DNA of 64,000 nucleotides from Pleionea sediminis (GCF_007570825.1 NZ_SUNB01000007.1:124001-188000); one strand, 5' to 3'; positions 9,282-18,440 are shown, counted from the stretch's first letter. The notes: generated by a model not told the origin, from the letters alone. Numbers and translations: made by a program.

Positions 9282-10322
9282 TTGAGTCGTATTATGTTAA
9301 GAAAACAACCTATGGAGGAAGAAGAAAAACTTGACCGCTGGTTGGTTTCTTACGCTGACTTTATTACCTTGTTGTTTGCTTTTTTTGTCGTGATGTATTC
9401 GATTTCTCAAGTGAACGAAGGTAAATACCGCATTTTATCACAATCTCTTTTATCGGCTTTTGATTCACCCGAGCGCAGCATGGAACCGATTCAGGTGGGT
9501 GATATTAATCGTTCTGATCCACCTATTACGCAAGAAATTATTGATTTGACGAAACAGCCTGCTTCGGGTGAGTCTGACTTAGAAAATTATGCATCGACGG
9601 AAGAATTTGATGCCATTGAGCAAACGTTGGAAAAACAACTGGCGGATCTTATTGATAACGATTTAGTTGAAATAAATCGATCAAAAGACTGGTTGGAAAT
9701 AGATCTTCGTAGCGCCTTGTTATTTGAAAGTGGAAGCGATCGACTAGAGCGTGGTGCTATTGTTGTTTTATCTGAGATAGCCAATACATTAAAAAAGAAC
9801 AAGCATTTAATTAAGGTTCGTGGACATTCCGATAACATTCCTATCGAAACGGAGCGTTTTGGTTCCAATTGGGCGCTATCTGCGGGAAGGGCGGTTGCAG
9901 TGGTACGCTTGTTGCAGAGAAATAGATTGTCGCCAACGCGTCTGGCAGCCGAGGCCTTTGGTGAACATCAACCCGTGGCATCGAATGATAACGCGGAAGG
10001 GCGAGCCAAAAATCGACGAGTGACCATAGCCATTTCCCGTTATCGTGTTCCTGACAATGCGCCAGAGAAAAAGACGGTGCGACAACCTGAGCCTAAACCG
10101 GATCGAAACCAGGAGCGTAAAACGGAAACAACGACGGCTACCGAACAACCGAAAGTGTCGGAAAAGTCGCAAGATAAAACGTTAGAGCAAGAAGAGTCTT
10201 CAGAGAAGAAATACGAAATCATTCGATTAAAAGATGGTGGACTCATTATTCGCGGCAAAAAGTTGCCCGAAAAAGAAAGCTCGACAGATGAAAACGAGCA
10301 ACAAGATGATCAAAACCCTTGA
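9282..10322 (+). CDS. motD: Flagellar motor stator protein MotD (MotB family)
   Basis: MotD is the peptidoglycan-anchoring stator partner of MotC. One N-terminal membrane segment contains the channel aspartate (WLVSYADFITLLFAFFVVMYSIS); the periplasmic OmpA-like domain follows (LLFESGSDRLERGA to NRRVTIAIS), which binds peptidoglycan. After this comes an unusually long charged tail of about 80 residues rich in Glu, Lys and Thr. The start is uncertain: TTG at 9282, ATG at 9294 or ATG at 9312; none has a strong ribosome binding site. Confidence 0.92.
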   Translation: MSRIMLRKQPMEEEEKLDRWLVSYADFITLLFAFFVVMYSISQVNEGKYRILSQSLLSAFDSPERSMEPIQVGDINRSDPPITQEIIDLTKQPASGESDLENYASTEEFDAIEQTLEKQLADLIDNDLVEINRSKDWLEIDLRSALLFESGSDRLERGAIVVLSEIANTLKKNKHLIKVRGHSDNIPIETERFGSNWALSAGRAVAVVRLLQRNRLSPTRLAAEAFGEHQPVASNDNAEGRAKNRRVTIAISRYRVPDNAPEKKTVRQPEPKPDRNQERKTETTTATEQPKVSEKSQDKTLEQEESSEKKYEIIRLKDGGLIIRGKKLPEKESSTDENEQQDDQNP

Positions 10323-10357
10323 TGGCTTAATGGGGTTGGTCGAAGTGAGTGAGTTAA

Positions 10358-11146
10358 TTGAAAGTTTGGACAATTGCAAATCAGAAGGGCGGCGTTGGGA
10401 AAACTACCAGCGTTGCTACGCTGGGTGGACTGTTAGTTGAAACAGGCCATCGAGTGCTTATGGTCGATTGTGATCCTCACGCTTCTCTTACCAGTTATTT
10501 TGGTTACGACTCAGACTCACTGGACAGTTCATTATTCGATGCATTCGATATCATGCCGCACGACAAAACTGAAATACCTCCCAACTTTATTTTGCATACG
10601 ACGCATGAAAACTTAGATTTCATTCCTTCATCTATTGGCTTAGCAACGTTGGATAAGAAGTTTAGCCAAAAGCCCGGCATGGGATTGGTGATTAAGCGAT
10701 TGAAATCGATCTTTAATGACGATTACGACTACATGTTATTAGACTGTCCTCCGGTATTGGGAATCTTATTGGTTAACGCAATGGCTGCCTGCGAACAACT
10801 GATAATTCCGGTACAAACGGAGTTTTTGGCGTTAAAAGGTGTTGAGCGGATGATGCAAACGATCAACATGATCACAAAAGCCAAAAAGCATTCGATTCAA
10901 TATGTGATTGTTCCGACAATGTTTGATCGCCGAACGAGAGCGTCGATAGCAACGCTGAGAAATATGCGTGATGAGTTTGGGATGCATTTGTGGGAAAAAG
11001 TGATACCTATCGATACAAAATTTCGAGACGCGAGCAAAGCGCACCAGGCAATCAATTACTGTTTTCCGGATTCGCGTGGTGTTTACGCGTATCGAAAGTT
11101 ACTCGAAACACTCAAAAATAATGAGTCAAAAATACAGGTGGCTTAA
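10358..11146 (+). CDS. parC: ParA-like ATPase ParC, polar chemotaxis-array positioning
   Basis: A ParA/MinD-family ATPase with a deviant Walker A motif directly at the N-terminus (ANQKGGVGKTTSVATLG) and LMVDCDPHASLTSYF. In Vibrio the gene in this position, ParC, recruits the chemotaxis array to the cell pole with ParP and the landmark HubP; in Pseudomonas it is an unnamed ParA-like gene before cheW. Start is TTG at 10358, only a few residues before the Walker motif, with a weak purine-rich site upstream. The stop overlaps the next start (TAATG). Naming rests on position and family. Confidence 0.88.
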   Translation: MKVWTIANQKGGVGKTTSVATLGGLLVETGHRVLMVDCDPHASLTSYFGYDSDSLDSSLFDAFDIMPHDKTEIPPNFILHTTHENLDFIPSSIGLATLDKKFSQKPGMGLVIKRLKSIFNDDYDYMLLDCPPVLGILLVNAMAACEQLIIPVQTEFLALKGVERMMQTINMITKAKKHSIQYVIVPTMFDRRTRASIATLRNMRDEFGMHLWEKVIPIDTKFRDASKAHQAINYCFPDSRGVYAYRKLLETLKNNESKIQVA

Positions 11147-12417
11147 TGATGTGGAAACCCGATAAGCCACCACCGAAAGAAAAAGATCGCGAGTTACTCG
11201 AAGATTTTATCGAGGATTTATTATTTGAAGACGATGTCGATACTTCTGTTAAAAAATCATCTTTGACTGAAAAGCATCAATCCGACGCTAAGCGTTCTAC
11301 TTCAATTACATTGGAGGAGGCTGGTGAAGGTGTCCAAGATACTTCAACATCGATGGCGCAGACAAATAATCAATCGTCTGATAACAATGCAGACGGAATT
11401 CGTTCGACCGAGGTGCAGTCCAGTTCTTCCTCTTTCATGCCTCCTGCTGCTGTTACTGAAGTGCATCCGCCAGAACTGTCACCAGACAATGATTTCGCTG
11501 ATCCTGAACATGATGAACGATTAGAAAAAGTGAAGGAGTTGCTTTCACGCATGCCACGCGGGGAAGAAGCTTTACATGTGGTAGAGACAAACTCTGAAGT
11601 AAAAATTGAACCCAAGCCGTCAGTTTTAAAAGAAGAGCTGCTCGAAACCAAGTTAGACACGCCCGCAAATGCTAAGGTAGAAACGCAAGTTGACGTTAGT
11701 ACGTTAGCGGAAGTTGATTTAAAACAGGCTGAATCAACAGAAGTTGTTGAAGAGACTTCGGCTAGAGAAACGACAACTAAAGAAAATATAGTTAAAGAGA
11801 AGATATTTAAAGAGAGTACCCAAGATTCGCAGGCGCCATCATCGGATATTTCAGAGCAGACCGAACAGGCGACCGAGTCAGAGTCGATCGATTTTGAAGG
11901 ACTGGAACGCGATGTTGCTCGAGCCCGTGAAATGTTGGGGGAAAACTTTCAAACCTTGGTTTTTGAAGTGGGCAAGCTACCCTTAGCCGTTCCGTTGGTG
12001 AAGCTGGGCGGAATTCACGTGTATTCAGAGGAAGATATCACGCCAATGTTCGGTACGCCTGATTGGTTTCGAGGCATTCTTCCATCAGAAGAAGGGAATA
12101 TCATGTTGGTGGATACCGCAAAGTTGATCATGCCAGAAAAATACGAACAGATTGAAAAGGATTTAGATTATAAGTATGCAATTCTGCTAGATGATACCCG
12201 CTGGGCGTTAGCCTGTAGTGAGGTGAGAGAAGCAAAATCCTTACAGCTTGATGATATTCGGTGGGCGCAAAAAGGATCCAATAAAGAATGGTTTGCCGGT
12301 ATGGTTGTTCAGTTTATGTGCGCATTATTGGAAGTTGATGCGTTAATTAACCTTTTGTATCGAGAAGGGAAAGGCTCGAAGAAAAAGCCTCCTCAAAATG
12401 ACGACTCAAAATCTTAA
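11146..12417 (+). CDS. parP: ParP-like array protein with C-terminal CheW-like domain
   Basis: The 423-residue product has a long acidic, low-complexity N-terminal two-thirds (residues 1-250) and a C-terminal CheW-like domain of about 150 residues (LVFEVGKLPLAVPLVKLG to the end). This is the layout of ParP, which couples ParC to CheA and stops CheA leaving the polar array; the CheW-like part (AIF domain) inserts into the array. The charged N-terminal stretch RELLEDFIEDLLFED resembles a short helical interaction motif and is loosely like the CheA repeats. It overlaps parC by one base (TAATG), implying coupled translation. Confidence 0.85.
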   Translation: MMWKPDKPPPKEKDRELLEDFIEDLLFEDDVDTSVKKSSLTEKHQSDAKRSTSITLEEAGEGVQDTSTSMAQTNNQSSDNNADGIRSTEVQSSSSSFMPPAAVTEVHPPELSPDNDFADPEHDERLEKVKELLSRMPRGEEALHVVETNSEVKIEPKPSVLKEELLETKLDTPANAKVETQVDVSTLAEVDLKQAESTEVVEETSARETTTKENIVKEKIFKESTQDSQAPSSDISEQTEQATESESIDFEGLERDVARAREMLGENFQTLVFEVGKLPLAVPLVKLGGIHVYSEEDITPMFGTPDWFRGILPSEEGNIMLVDTAKLIMPEKYEQIEKDLDYKYAILLDDTRWALACSEVREAKSLQLDDIRWAQKGSNKEWFAGMVVQFMCALLEVDALINLLYREGKGSKKKPPQNDDSKS

Positions 12418-12613
12418 AAGTCAGTGTATTGATCGCTAAAGCGGAAACTCTAAGTCAGAATTTGTAAAAACGTCTATTATTTATCTAAAACGGGTGTAAT
12501 TTCCGATTCTTGAGTTTTATTGATAATTGGAATGGAAATTGCCTATTTACTAGTAACTCGAGGAAAAGATGATTTTATCGTCATTTTCTTGACAGATCTG
12601 TGGCGGGAGAGCG

Positions 12614-13117
12614 ATGAGTAACCAGGGTTTTAAATCGAAATCGGTCAATTCGGCAAATGGTGATGAAATATTGCAATGGGTGACCTTTCGGTTAGCCGGT
12701 GAAACTTATGGCATTAATGTGATGCAAGTGCAAGAAGTACTTCGATACACAGAGATTGCGCCAGTACCGGGAGCACCGCATTACGTGATTGGGATTATTA
12801 ATCTACGCGGTAAGGTTGTGACGGTTATTGATACTTGCAAGCGATTTGGTTTACCCGCAATTGAAGTTACTGAGTCAACGCGTATTGTGATTATTGAGGC
12901 GAATCATCAAGTGATTGGAATTTTGGTGGACGCTGTTGCTGAGGTAGTCTATTTGAAAGCGTCAGAAATTGAAATCGCACCGAATGTTGGCAATGAGGAA
13001 ACCGCCAAGTTCATTCAGGGCGTGACTCATCGGGATGGTGTCTTATTAATTTTAGTTGATTTGAACAAAATGCTTGAAGAGGAAGAATGGCAAGAACTGG
13101 AATTTCTAGATTATTAG
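12614..13117 (+). CDS. cheW: Chemotaxis coupling protein CheW
   Basis: CheW links CheA to chemoreceptors in the array. The 167-residue protein has the whole CheW fold (WVTFRLAGETYGINVMQVQEVL, then INLRGKVVTVIDTCKRFGLP). The N-terminal 20 residues are Ser/Asn-rich. GGAG lies about ten bases upstream of the ATG. There is a 196-base gap after parP, long for this cluster, so an own promoter is possible, but I could not name one with confidence. Confidence 0.96.
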   Translation: MSNQGFKSKSVNSANGDEILQWVTFRLAGETYGINVMQVQEVLRYTEIAPVPGAPHYVIGIINLRGKVVTVIDTCKRFGLPAIEVTESTRIVIIEANHQVIGILVDAVAEVVYLKASEIEIAPNVGNEETAKFIQGVTHRDGVLLILVDLNKMLEEEEWQELEFLDY

Positions 13118-13148
13118 TTATTCATGCAAAAGATAGAGAGAAACACTT

Positions 13149-13529
13149 ATGACACTGACAATGACACATTTGCTAATTGCTTTACTGGTTACATTACAGG
13201 CCGCAATTCTTTTTTGGGTCTTGCAGTTAAGAACTCAAATTAAGGTTCAAGGTAAAAAAATTCAACAAATGAATCATGAGCAGCAAGCCATCGTCAGCGG
13301 AAATCTGGGATTGGGACGAAAGCTTTTTCAGTTTAAAAATAATTTAACTCATCTAGAACAATCACAAGTAGAAATTGAGCAAACCAGCCAGAACAGTGGC
13401 GCATTTGAGCAAGCGGCAAAAATGTTGCGCCAAGGTATTTCCATTGAGGATGTGATCGAAAGTTGTCACATATCACGAGGCGAAGCCGAACTTCTTAAAG
13501 AAATGTTATCAACCACTTCTTTCCATTAG
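13149..13529 (+). CDS. fipA: DUF2802 membrane protein, FipA-like FlhF-recruitment factor
   Basis: A 126-residue protein with one N-terminal membrane segment (LLIALLVTLQAAILFWVLQL), a coiled region, and a C-terminal DUF2802-like domain (FEQAAKMLRQGISIEDVIESCHISRGEAELLKEML). In polar flagellates the DUF2802 protein just after cheW has been described as FipA, which brings FlhF to the pole together with HubP. From memory, the residues important in Vibrio are a Gly, a Glu 16 later and a Leu 3 after that; Gly96, Glu112 and Leu115 here have exactly that spacing. It ends the chemotaxis cluster, 31 bases after cheW. Confidence 0.82.
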   Translation: MTLTMTHLLIALLVTLQAAILFWVLQLRTQIKVQGKKIQQMNHEQQAIVSGNLGLGRKLFQFKNNLTHLEQSQVEIEQTSQNSGAFEQAAKMLRQGISIEDVIESCHISRGEAELLKEMLSTTSFH

Positions 13530-13603
13530 TTATTTCTCATATTATTCAACCTTAGGTACACTCTGCGCACTTGATTGAATGTTCAGACAGAAAGGGTTTA
13601 TTT

Positions 13604-14629
13604 GTGAGCGAAAAATTATTCAATGTAGCAATCGTCGGTGCCACTGGCGCTGTTGGCGAAGTTATGCGAGAAATTTTAGAGGAACGTAATTTTCCAGTTA
13701 AGCAATTGTTTCTTTTGGCGAGTGAACGTTCTGCGGGTGACAAGCTTTCTTTTCATGGTAAGTCTGTATCGGTAACCAACTTGGCAGAATTTGATTTTTC
13801 TCAAGCCGATATTGCGCTGTTCTCAGCGGGGGGCTCTATCAGTAAGGAATTTGCACCCAAAGCTGCCGCGGCGGGTTGTGTTGTTATCGATAATACTTCT
13901 GAATTTCGTTATCAAGACGATATTCCTTTGGTTGTGCCAGAAGTTAATGAAACCGCTATTGCAGACTATAAAAACCGAAACATTATTGCCAATCCGAATT
14001 GCTCAACCATTCAGATGTTGGTGGCTATTAAACCGATTTACGATGCTGTTGGGATTGAGCGCATTAATGTTGCAACGTATCAAGCTGTCTCGGGTTCGGG
14101 AAAGCAAGCGATCAATGAATTGGCGCGTCAAACGACGGAGCTTTTAAGCGGTAAGGAGCCGACTGTTCAAGCTTATCCACATCAAATTGCTTTTAACGTC
14201 TTACCTCACATCGATACTTTTCAAGATAATGGCTATACTCGAGAAGAAATGAAAATGGTGTGGGAAACGCAAAAGATTTTGGATGATTCAAAAGTCCGGG
14301 TGAATCCAACCGCAGTACGAGTACCTGTTTTTTTTGGTCATTCAGAGGCGGTACACATTGAAACTCGTGAACCCATCAATGCCAGCGACGCTTCCGAACT
14401 GTTGAAAAAGTCGCCGGGGATTACGGTATTAGATAATCCAGAAATGAATGAATATGCGATGCCGTCGACGCATGGTGCTGGCAAAGACGATGTGTGGGTC
14501 AGTCGAATTCGTAATGACATCAGCTATGAGAAAGGTTTGAATTTGTGGGTGGTGTCGGACAATGTGCGCAAAGGTGCAGCATTGAACAGTGTGCAGATTG
14601 CCGAAAAGCTTGTCCAAAAATATATGTAA
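13604..14629 (+). CDS. asd: Aspartate-semialdehyde dehydrogenase
   Basis: Converts aspartyl phosphate to aspartate semialdehyde for lysine, threonine, methionine and peptidoglycan synthesis. NADP-binding motif VGATGAVGE is at residues 11-19, catalytic Cys133 is in ANPNCSTIQM. GTG at 13604 is the likely start: AAAGGG lies about eight bases before it, and the protein then begins MSEKLFNVAIVGATG as in relatives; an upstream TTG at 13571 is in frame but lacks support. It lies between the chemotaxis operon and fimV, a common neighbour of fimV in gammaproteobacteria. Confidence 0.95.
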   Translation: MSEKLFNVAIVGATGAVGEVMREILEERNFPVKQLFLLASERSAGDKLSFHGKSVSVTNLAEFDFSQADIALFSAGGSISKEFAPKAAAAGCVVIDNTSEFRYQDDIPLVVPEVNETAIADYKNRNIIANPNCSTIQMLVAIKPIYDAVGIERINVATYQAVSGSGKQAINELARQTTELLSGKEPTVQAYPHQIAFNVLPHIDTFQDNGYTREEMKMVWETQKILDDSKVRVNPTAVRVPVFFGHSEAVHIETREPINASDASELLKKSPGITVLDNPEMNEYAMPSTHGAGKDDVWVSRIRNDISYEKGLNLWVVSDNVRKGAALNSVQIAEKLVQKYM

Positions 14630-14719
14630 GGTACTGTTTTTCTTGGGGAATCCCATGTTGGGTTAATCTGTTACATGAAGCAGTGGGTGTAACTTGTTGT
14701 TTTTATTGGTGCAGTTGGC

Positions 14720-14742
14720 GGAGGGATTAACCTCCTCAATTT
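14720..14742 (+). terminator. Possible weak terminator after asd
   Basis: GGAGG (14720-14724), a six-base GATTAA loop and CCTCC (14731-14735) form a short GC stem followed by TCAATTTG. The U-tract is poor, so it may only be a weak terminator or chance. Confidence 0.25.
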
Positions 14743-14783
14743 GAGACATTATTCAAGAAAGTCTTGATATCGTTAAAAAATAA

Positions 14784-14813
14784 TTCCAAAAAATATAAAG
14801 TATTTGCTATAGT
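14784..14813 (+). promoter_or_regulatory. Candidate sigma-70 promoter for fimV
   Basis: An extended -10 element TGCTATAGT (14805-14813) with a TTCCAA -35-like hexamer 18 bases upstream, in an AT-rich 280-base gap before fimV. The leader to the fimV ATG would be about 90 bases. Confidence 0.4.
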
Positions 14814-14911
14814 TACTGCGATATCATAAAGAATAATCTTAAGTTATTACTGTAACTAGTTAACGTTAAAACGGGTTTCTATTAAGAGCCAGTAACTAAA
14901 GGGAACTTTAT

Positions 14912-17530
14912 ATGTTTCGCAAACTTAGCCTGGTTTTGGTTTTTGTCCTCGGCGCTGTTTCGGTGGGTGTCAGTGCTTTGGGGCTCGGTGAAATTAAGCT
15001 TGAGTCTGGGCTTAATCAGCCATTAAAGGCCGAAATTGAATTGTTTTCCCCGGAAGGCATGTCCGAGTTTGAGGTCGCTGCTACCCTCGCAAGTCGTGCC
15101 GAGTTTGAAAAAGCTGGCATCGATTATTTGGGGTTTTTGCGGGAACTCCGTTTTAAAACGGTGAAACGTGGGCCAGAACGACTGGTTGTGGAAATCACAA
15201 CACGCCAACCCATTAAAGAACCTTTTCTTAATTTTCTGGTTGAATTGAATTGGCCGAAAGGTCGAATGTTGCGGGAATACACATTGCTGTTGGATCCGCC
15301 TGTTTTTTCAGAATCTCGCTCGTCAACGGTGAATCAAGCCAGCAGTCTGGCGCAACAAACGACGCAAACGTATACGCCACCTGCAAGACAGACAACACGA
15401 AGCATTTCTTCGGGTACATCGACTCCTCCTTCACAGCAACCTGTTTTTTCCGGAACATCGTATGGCCCGGTGGGAAACGCTGAGACCCTTTGGCGTATTT
15501 CAACAAAAGTTCGTCCCACCAACGCGACGATTCATCAAACACTGGTAGCGCTTTTTCGCGCGAACCCGGATGCATTTCTTAATGGCGATATCAATCTATT
15601 GAAAGAGGGTGCGGTACTTGATATTCCTTCCGCTAGCGAAATCGCATCGACACCTCATCGTGCCGCATTACAAGATATGGTCGCCCGCTTACGTGGTGGC
15701 AGTCGCGACACCGTTTTAGATACTTCAGGCCGCAGTTCCTCTAACCAAAGAGCAACTCGTGGCGGGGACCGTCTTAGGCTATCATCACCGGGCTCTTCTT
15801 CGGGAGATTCATCAGGAGCGTCGGTTAATGGCCAACAAGTTAATCGGCTTAAGTCTGAGCTAGCCAGCACTAAAGAAGCAGCCGCCACGCTCGAAGCTGA
15901 GAATGAAGAATTAAGACGAAAGCTTCAAGATGCGTTGGGAAAGCTCGAGGATCAACAGTCGTCAGCGGTTGATGTCGATTCTACAGCAGGCGCTGCGCTG
16001 GCCAATCAAGATGATGTTTTTGCCTCTGAAGAGACAACCGACGAGTCTTTAACAGACACAATGGACTCAAGCATTGATGATTCAATGATGGAAGACGATG
16101 CTTCCACCAGTGACTCAACCGTGGAAGATTCAGTAACTGAAAGCTCGATGGATGATATGACATCTTCGGATTCAATGACCGATGATGCTGTTGAATCAAC
16201 CTCTTCTCAGTCTGAAGTTGATGATACTGTTGCAGACACGAAAGCTGACACATCACCCAGTCAACCTAAATCAAGTTTAAGTCAACCTCCGCAAGCGTCA
16301 GAGGCTTGGTACGAAAATATTTACATTCTGGCTGGTGCTGGTGGCTTAGTTATTTTACTTATTGTGCTCGCAGTGTTCTGGAAAATGCGTCAACGTATGT
16401 CTGACGAAGACTTCCAAGATGATTTGGTGGGTACCACTAAGAGTTCAGGATTTGATACTGAAGAAAGTATTGATATGCCCGATGTCGGTGATGACCTTCT
16501 TGGTGATCTTGATTCCGACGATGTGTTCGATGATGACAGCTCAACTGATGCTGATCCTTTGGGAGAGGCAGACATTTACATTGCCTACGGTAAATACGAT
16601 CAGGCAGAGAAGCTGTTAAAAGAAGCGATTGAACAACATCCTGAACGCAGTGATTTGAAAGTGAAGTTGCTTGAGTGTTTTGCTGAAACGAAAGATCAGT
16701 CTGCGTTTGAGGAGTTCGAAAATTTACACAGTGACGTTTGGGCGTCAGACAGTGATGCCGCGCGACAGGTCAGTGAACTGAAAGCACAAGCTTGGCCGGG
16801 TGAATCCTCGGTTGAAGACGAATTCGAATTACCATCAACCGAAGAAATATTTGGTGAAGAAGAACCTGATTTAACCTCAGATGATGACTTCTCACTCGAT
16901 GACCTCGATACTGAAAGCGATATATCACTCGATGATATGGACGAACCAGATATTGGTGGTGAAGACGAGTCTTTCGATACGGACGATATGGACTTTAATA
17001 TCGATGATGATTCTTCTTCTGATGCGGCAGCATCGTTGGATGACGATGACTTCTCGTTAGATGATGATACCAGTGATTTGGGTGGTGATGACGACATATC
17101 GTTAGACTTAGATGATGATGATGTATCTTTGGATAGTGAATCTTTAGATGATGCAATCGACCTTGATGCCGGAGCCGATGATGACTTGGCATCCATGGAT
17201 TTAGATGCCGACGTTGACCTCGGTGATACCGATCTTGGTGGTTCCGATCTAGGTGGAGCCGACTTAGGAAGCTCTGATGATGATTTGGGTGGTGACCTGG
17301 ATCTCGACGGTGATATGGATCTTGACGGTGACTTCGATTTAGATGACGACGACGGATTGGACGACGACCTGATGGACGGAACTGATGAGGCATCAACCAA
17401 ATTAGACTTAGCTCGCGCTTACATTGATATGGGTGATACTGACGGTGCAAAAGAAATCTTGAATGAAGTTGTCGAAGAAGGTAACGAAGCACACAAAAAC
17501 GAAGCCATGAGCTTATTACAAAAAATATAG
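14912..17530 (+). CDS. fimV: Polar landmark protein FimV/HubP
   Basis: FimV/HubP is a large inner-membrane landmark that recruits FlhF/FipA, ParC and type IV pilus factors to the pole. Order of parts: signal peptide (residues 1-23); N-terminal periplasmic domain with the typical start LGLGEIKLESGLNQPLKAEI; LysM-like peptidoglycan-binding region around 185-240; a coiled coil (EAENEELRRKLQDAL); one membrane segment at about 470-491; and a very acidic cytoplasmic part (Asp/Ser/Leu-rich, about 505-825) with short TPR-like segments. The last 45 residues form the conserved FimV C-terminal domain (STKLDLARAYIDMGDTDGAK). AAAGGGAAC precedes the ATG. 872 residues is within the family range. Confidence 0.95.
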   Translation: MFRKLSLVLVFVLGAVSVGVSALGLGEIKLESGLNQPLKAEIELFSPEGMSEFEVAATLASRAEFEKAGIDYLGFLRELRFKTVKRGPERLVVEITTRQPIKEPFLNFLVELNWPKGRMLREYTLLLDPPVFSESRSSTVNQASSLAQQTTQTYTPPARQTTRSISSGTSTPPSQQPVFSGTSYGPVGNAETLWRISTKVRPTNATIHQTLVALFRANPDAFLNGDINLLKEGAVLDIPSASEIASTPHRAALQDMVARLRGGSRDTVLDTSGRSSSNQRATRGGDRLRLSSPGSSSGDSSGASVNGQQVNRLKSELASTKEAAATLEAENEELRRKLQDALGKLEDQQSSAVDVDSTAGAALANQDDVFASEETTDESLTDTMDSSIDDSMMEDDASTSDSTVEDSVTESSMDDMTSSDSMTDDAVESTSSQSEVDDTVADTKADTSPSQPKSSLSQPPQASEAWYENIYILAGAGGLVILLIVLAVFWKMRQRMSDEDFQDDLVGTTKSSGFDTEESIDMPDVGDDLLGDLDSDDVFDDDSSTDADPLGEADIYIAYGKYDQAEKLLKEAIEQHPERSDLKVKLLECFAETKDQSAFEEFENLHSDVWASDSDAARQVSELKAQAWPGESSVEDEFELPSTEEIFGEEEPDLTSDDDFSLDDLDTESDISLDDMDEPDIGGEDESFDTDDMDFNIDDDSSSDAAASLDDDDFSLDDDTSDLGGDDDISLDLDDDDVSLDSESLDDAIDLDAGADDDLASMDLDADVDLGDTDLGGSDLGGADLGSSDDDLGGDLDLDGDMDLDGDFDLDDDDGLDDDLMDGTDEASTKLDLARAYIDMGDTDGAKEILNEVVEEGNEAHKNEAMSLLQKI

Positions 17531-17562
17531 TTCGATAATTTACGTACCAAGATGTTGTTTTT

Positions 17563-18345
17563 ATGATTGTAGCGGTTGGAGTTGAATATCTTGGTACGTC
17601 TTACAGCGGATGGCAACGACAAAGCCATTCGCCTTCTGTTCAGGCTCACGTCGAAGCCGCCTTATCAAAAGTAGCCAATCATCCCATCGGTGTATATTGC
17701 GCTGGAAGAACCGACAGTGGGGTTCATGCCCTTGGGCAGGTTATCCATTTTGAAACTGATGTCAGTCGTCCTGAAAAAGCTTGGGTGTTAGGGGGAAATG
17801 CGCATTTGCCCGACGACATCTCTATTATCTGGGCACGGCAGATGAGCGATGATTTTCATGCACGCTATTCGGCTTTGTCCCGTCGCTACCGATACGTAAT
17901 AGCCAATCAAAAACCGCGACCTGCTGTATTGACTGGACAGGTTACCTGGATTAGAAATCCATTGGATGAATCATTAATGCACGAAGCGGCACAGGCTTTG
18001 GTCGGTGAGCAAGACTTCAGTTCTTTTCAGGCTTCGAGTTGTCAGTCACCAACGCCTTTTCGAAATGTGTTTCAAGTTAAAGTTTTTCGCAAAGGGCCTT
18101 ATGTTATTATCGATATAACCGCCAATGCTTTTCTCCATCATATGGTGCGTAATATCGCCGGCTCGTTAATTTGCGTCGGGCGCAAAGAGCAATCGGTTAG
18201 TTGGATAAAAGAATTATTGGAGAAAAAAGATCGCACGCAAGCGGCGCCAACGGCAAAGCCTGATGGTTTGTATTTTATTCAAGCTAATTATGGCAATACC
18301 GTCAATATTCCTAAGCCGGAACAAGGTCTTTGGATGCTTGACTGA
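17563..18345 (+). CDS. truA: tRNA pseudouridine(38-40) synthase TruA
   Basis: Makes pseudouridine at positions 38-40 in the tRNA anticodon arm. The catalytic Asp51 is in CAGRTDSGVHALGQV; GTSYSGWQRQ at the N-terminus and the C-terminal FLHHMVRNIAGSL are also typical. 260 residues is normal length. It follows fimV by 32 bases. In Pseudomonas, trpF comes next; here accD follows directly and no trpF is present. Confidence 0.95.
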   Translation: MIVAVGVEYLGTSYSGWQRQSHSPSVQAHVEAALSKVANHPIGVYCAGRTDSGVHALGQVIHFETDVSRPEKAWVLGGNAHLPDDISIIWARQMSDDFHARYSALSRRYRYVIANQKPRPAVLTGQVTWIRNPLDESLMHEAAQALVGEQDFSSFQASSCQSPTPFRNVFQVKVFRKGPYVIIDITANAFLHHMVRNIAGSLICVGRKEQSVSWIKELLEKKDRTQAAPTAKPDGLYFIQANYGNTVNIPKPEQGLWMLD

Positions 18346-18390
18346 TAGGACCAGATTGAGACAAATTTGACTACTCTAATCGTTCAGTCA

Positions 18391-18399
18391 TGGTAAAAT
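18391..18399 (+). promoter_or_regulatory. Candidate extended -10 promoter for accD
   Basis: TGGTAAAAT fits an extended -10 element (TGnTAAAAT) with a TTGACT further upstream at 18367-18372, although that spacing (21 bases) is too long for a normal -35. It is followed by the GC-rich TCGCCGC and lies about 40 bases before accD. Confidence 0.4.
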
Positions 18400-18440
18400 T
18401 CGCCGCTATTTATCAATAATAATGCAACATTGAGGAAATT

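Noticed and set aside
12488-12512. TAAAACGG...TCCGATTC before cheW as a sigma-28 promoter
   Set aside because: The spacing between the halves is about three bases too short and the -10 half matches poorly.
16696-17400. 234-residue Ser-rich open frame on the minus strand
   Set aside because: It is the complement of the Asp-rich fimV coding sequence (GAT/GAC codons read as Ser on the other strand); no ribosome binding site and low complexity.
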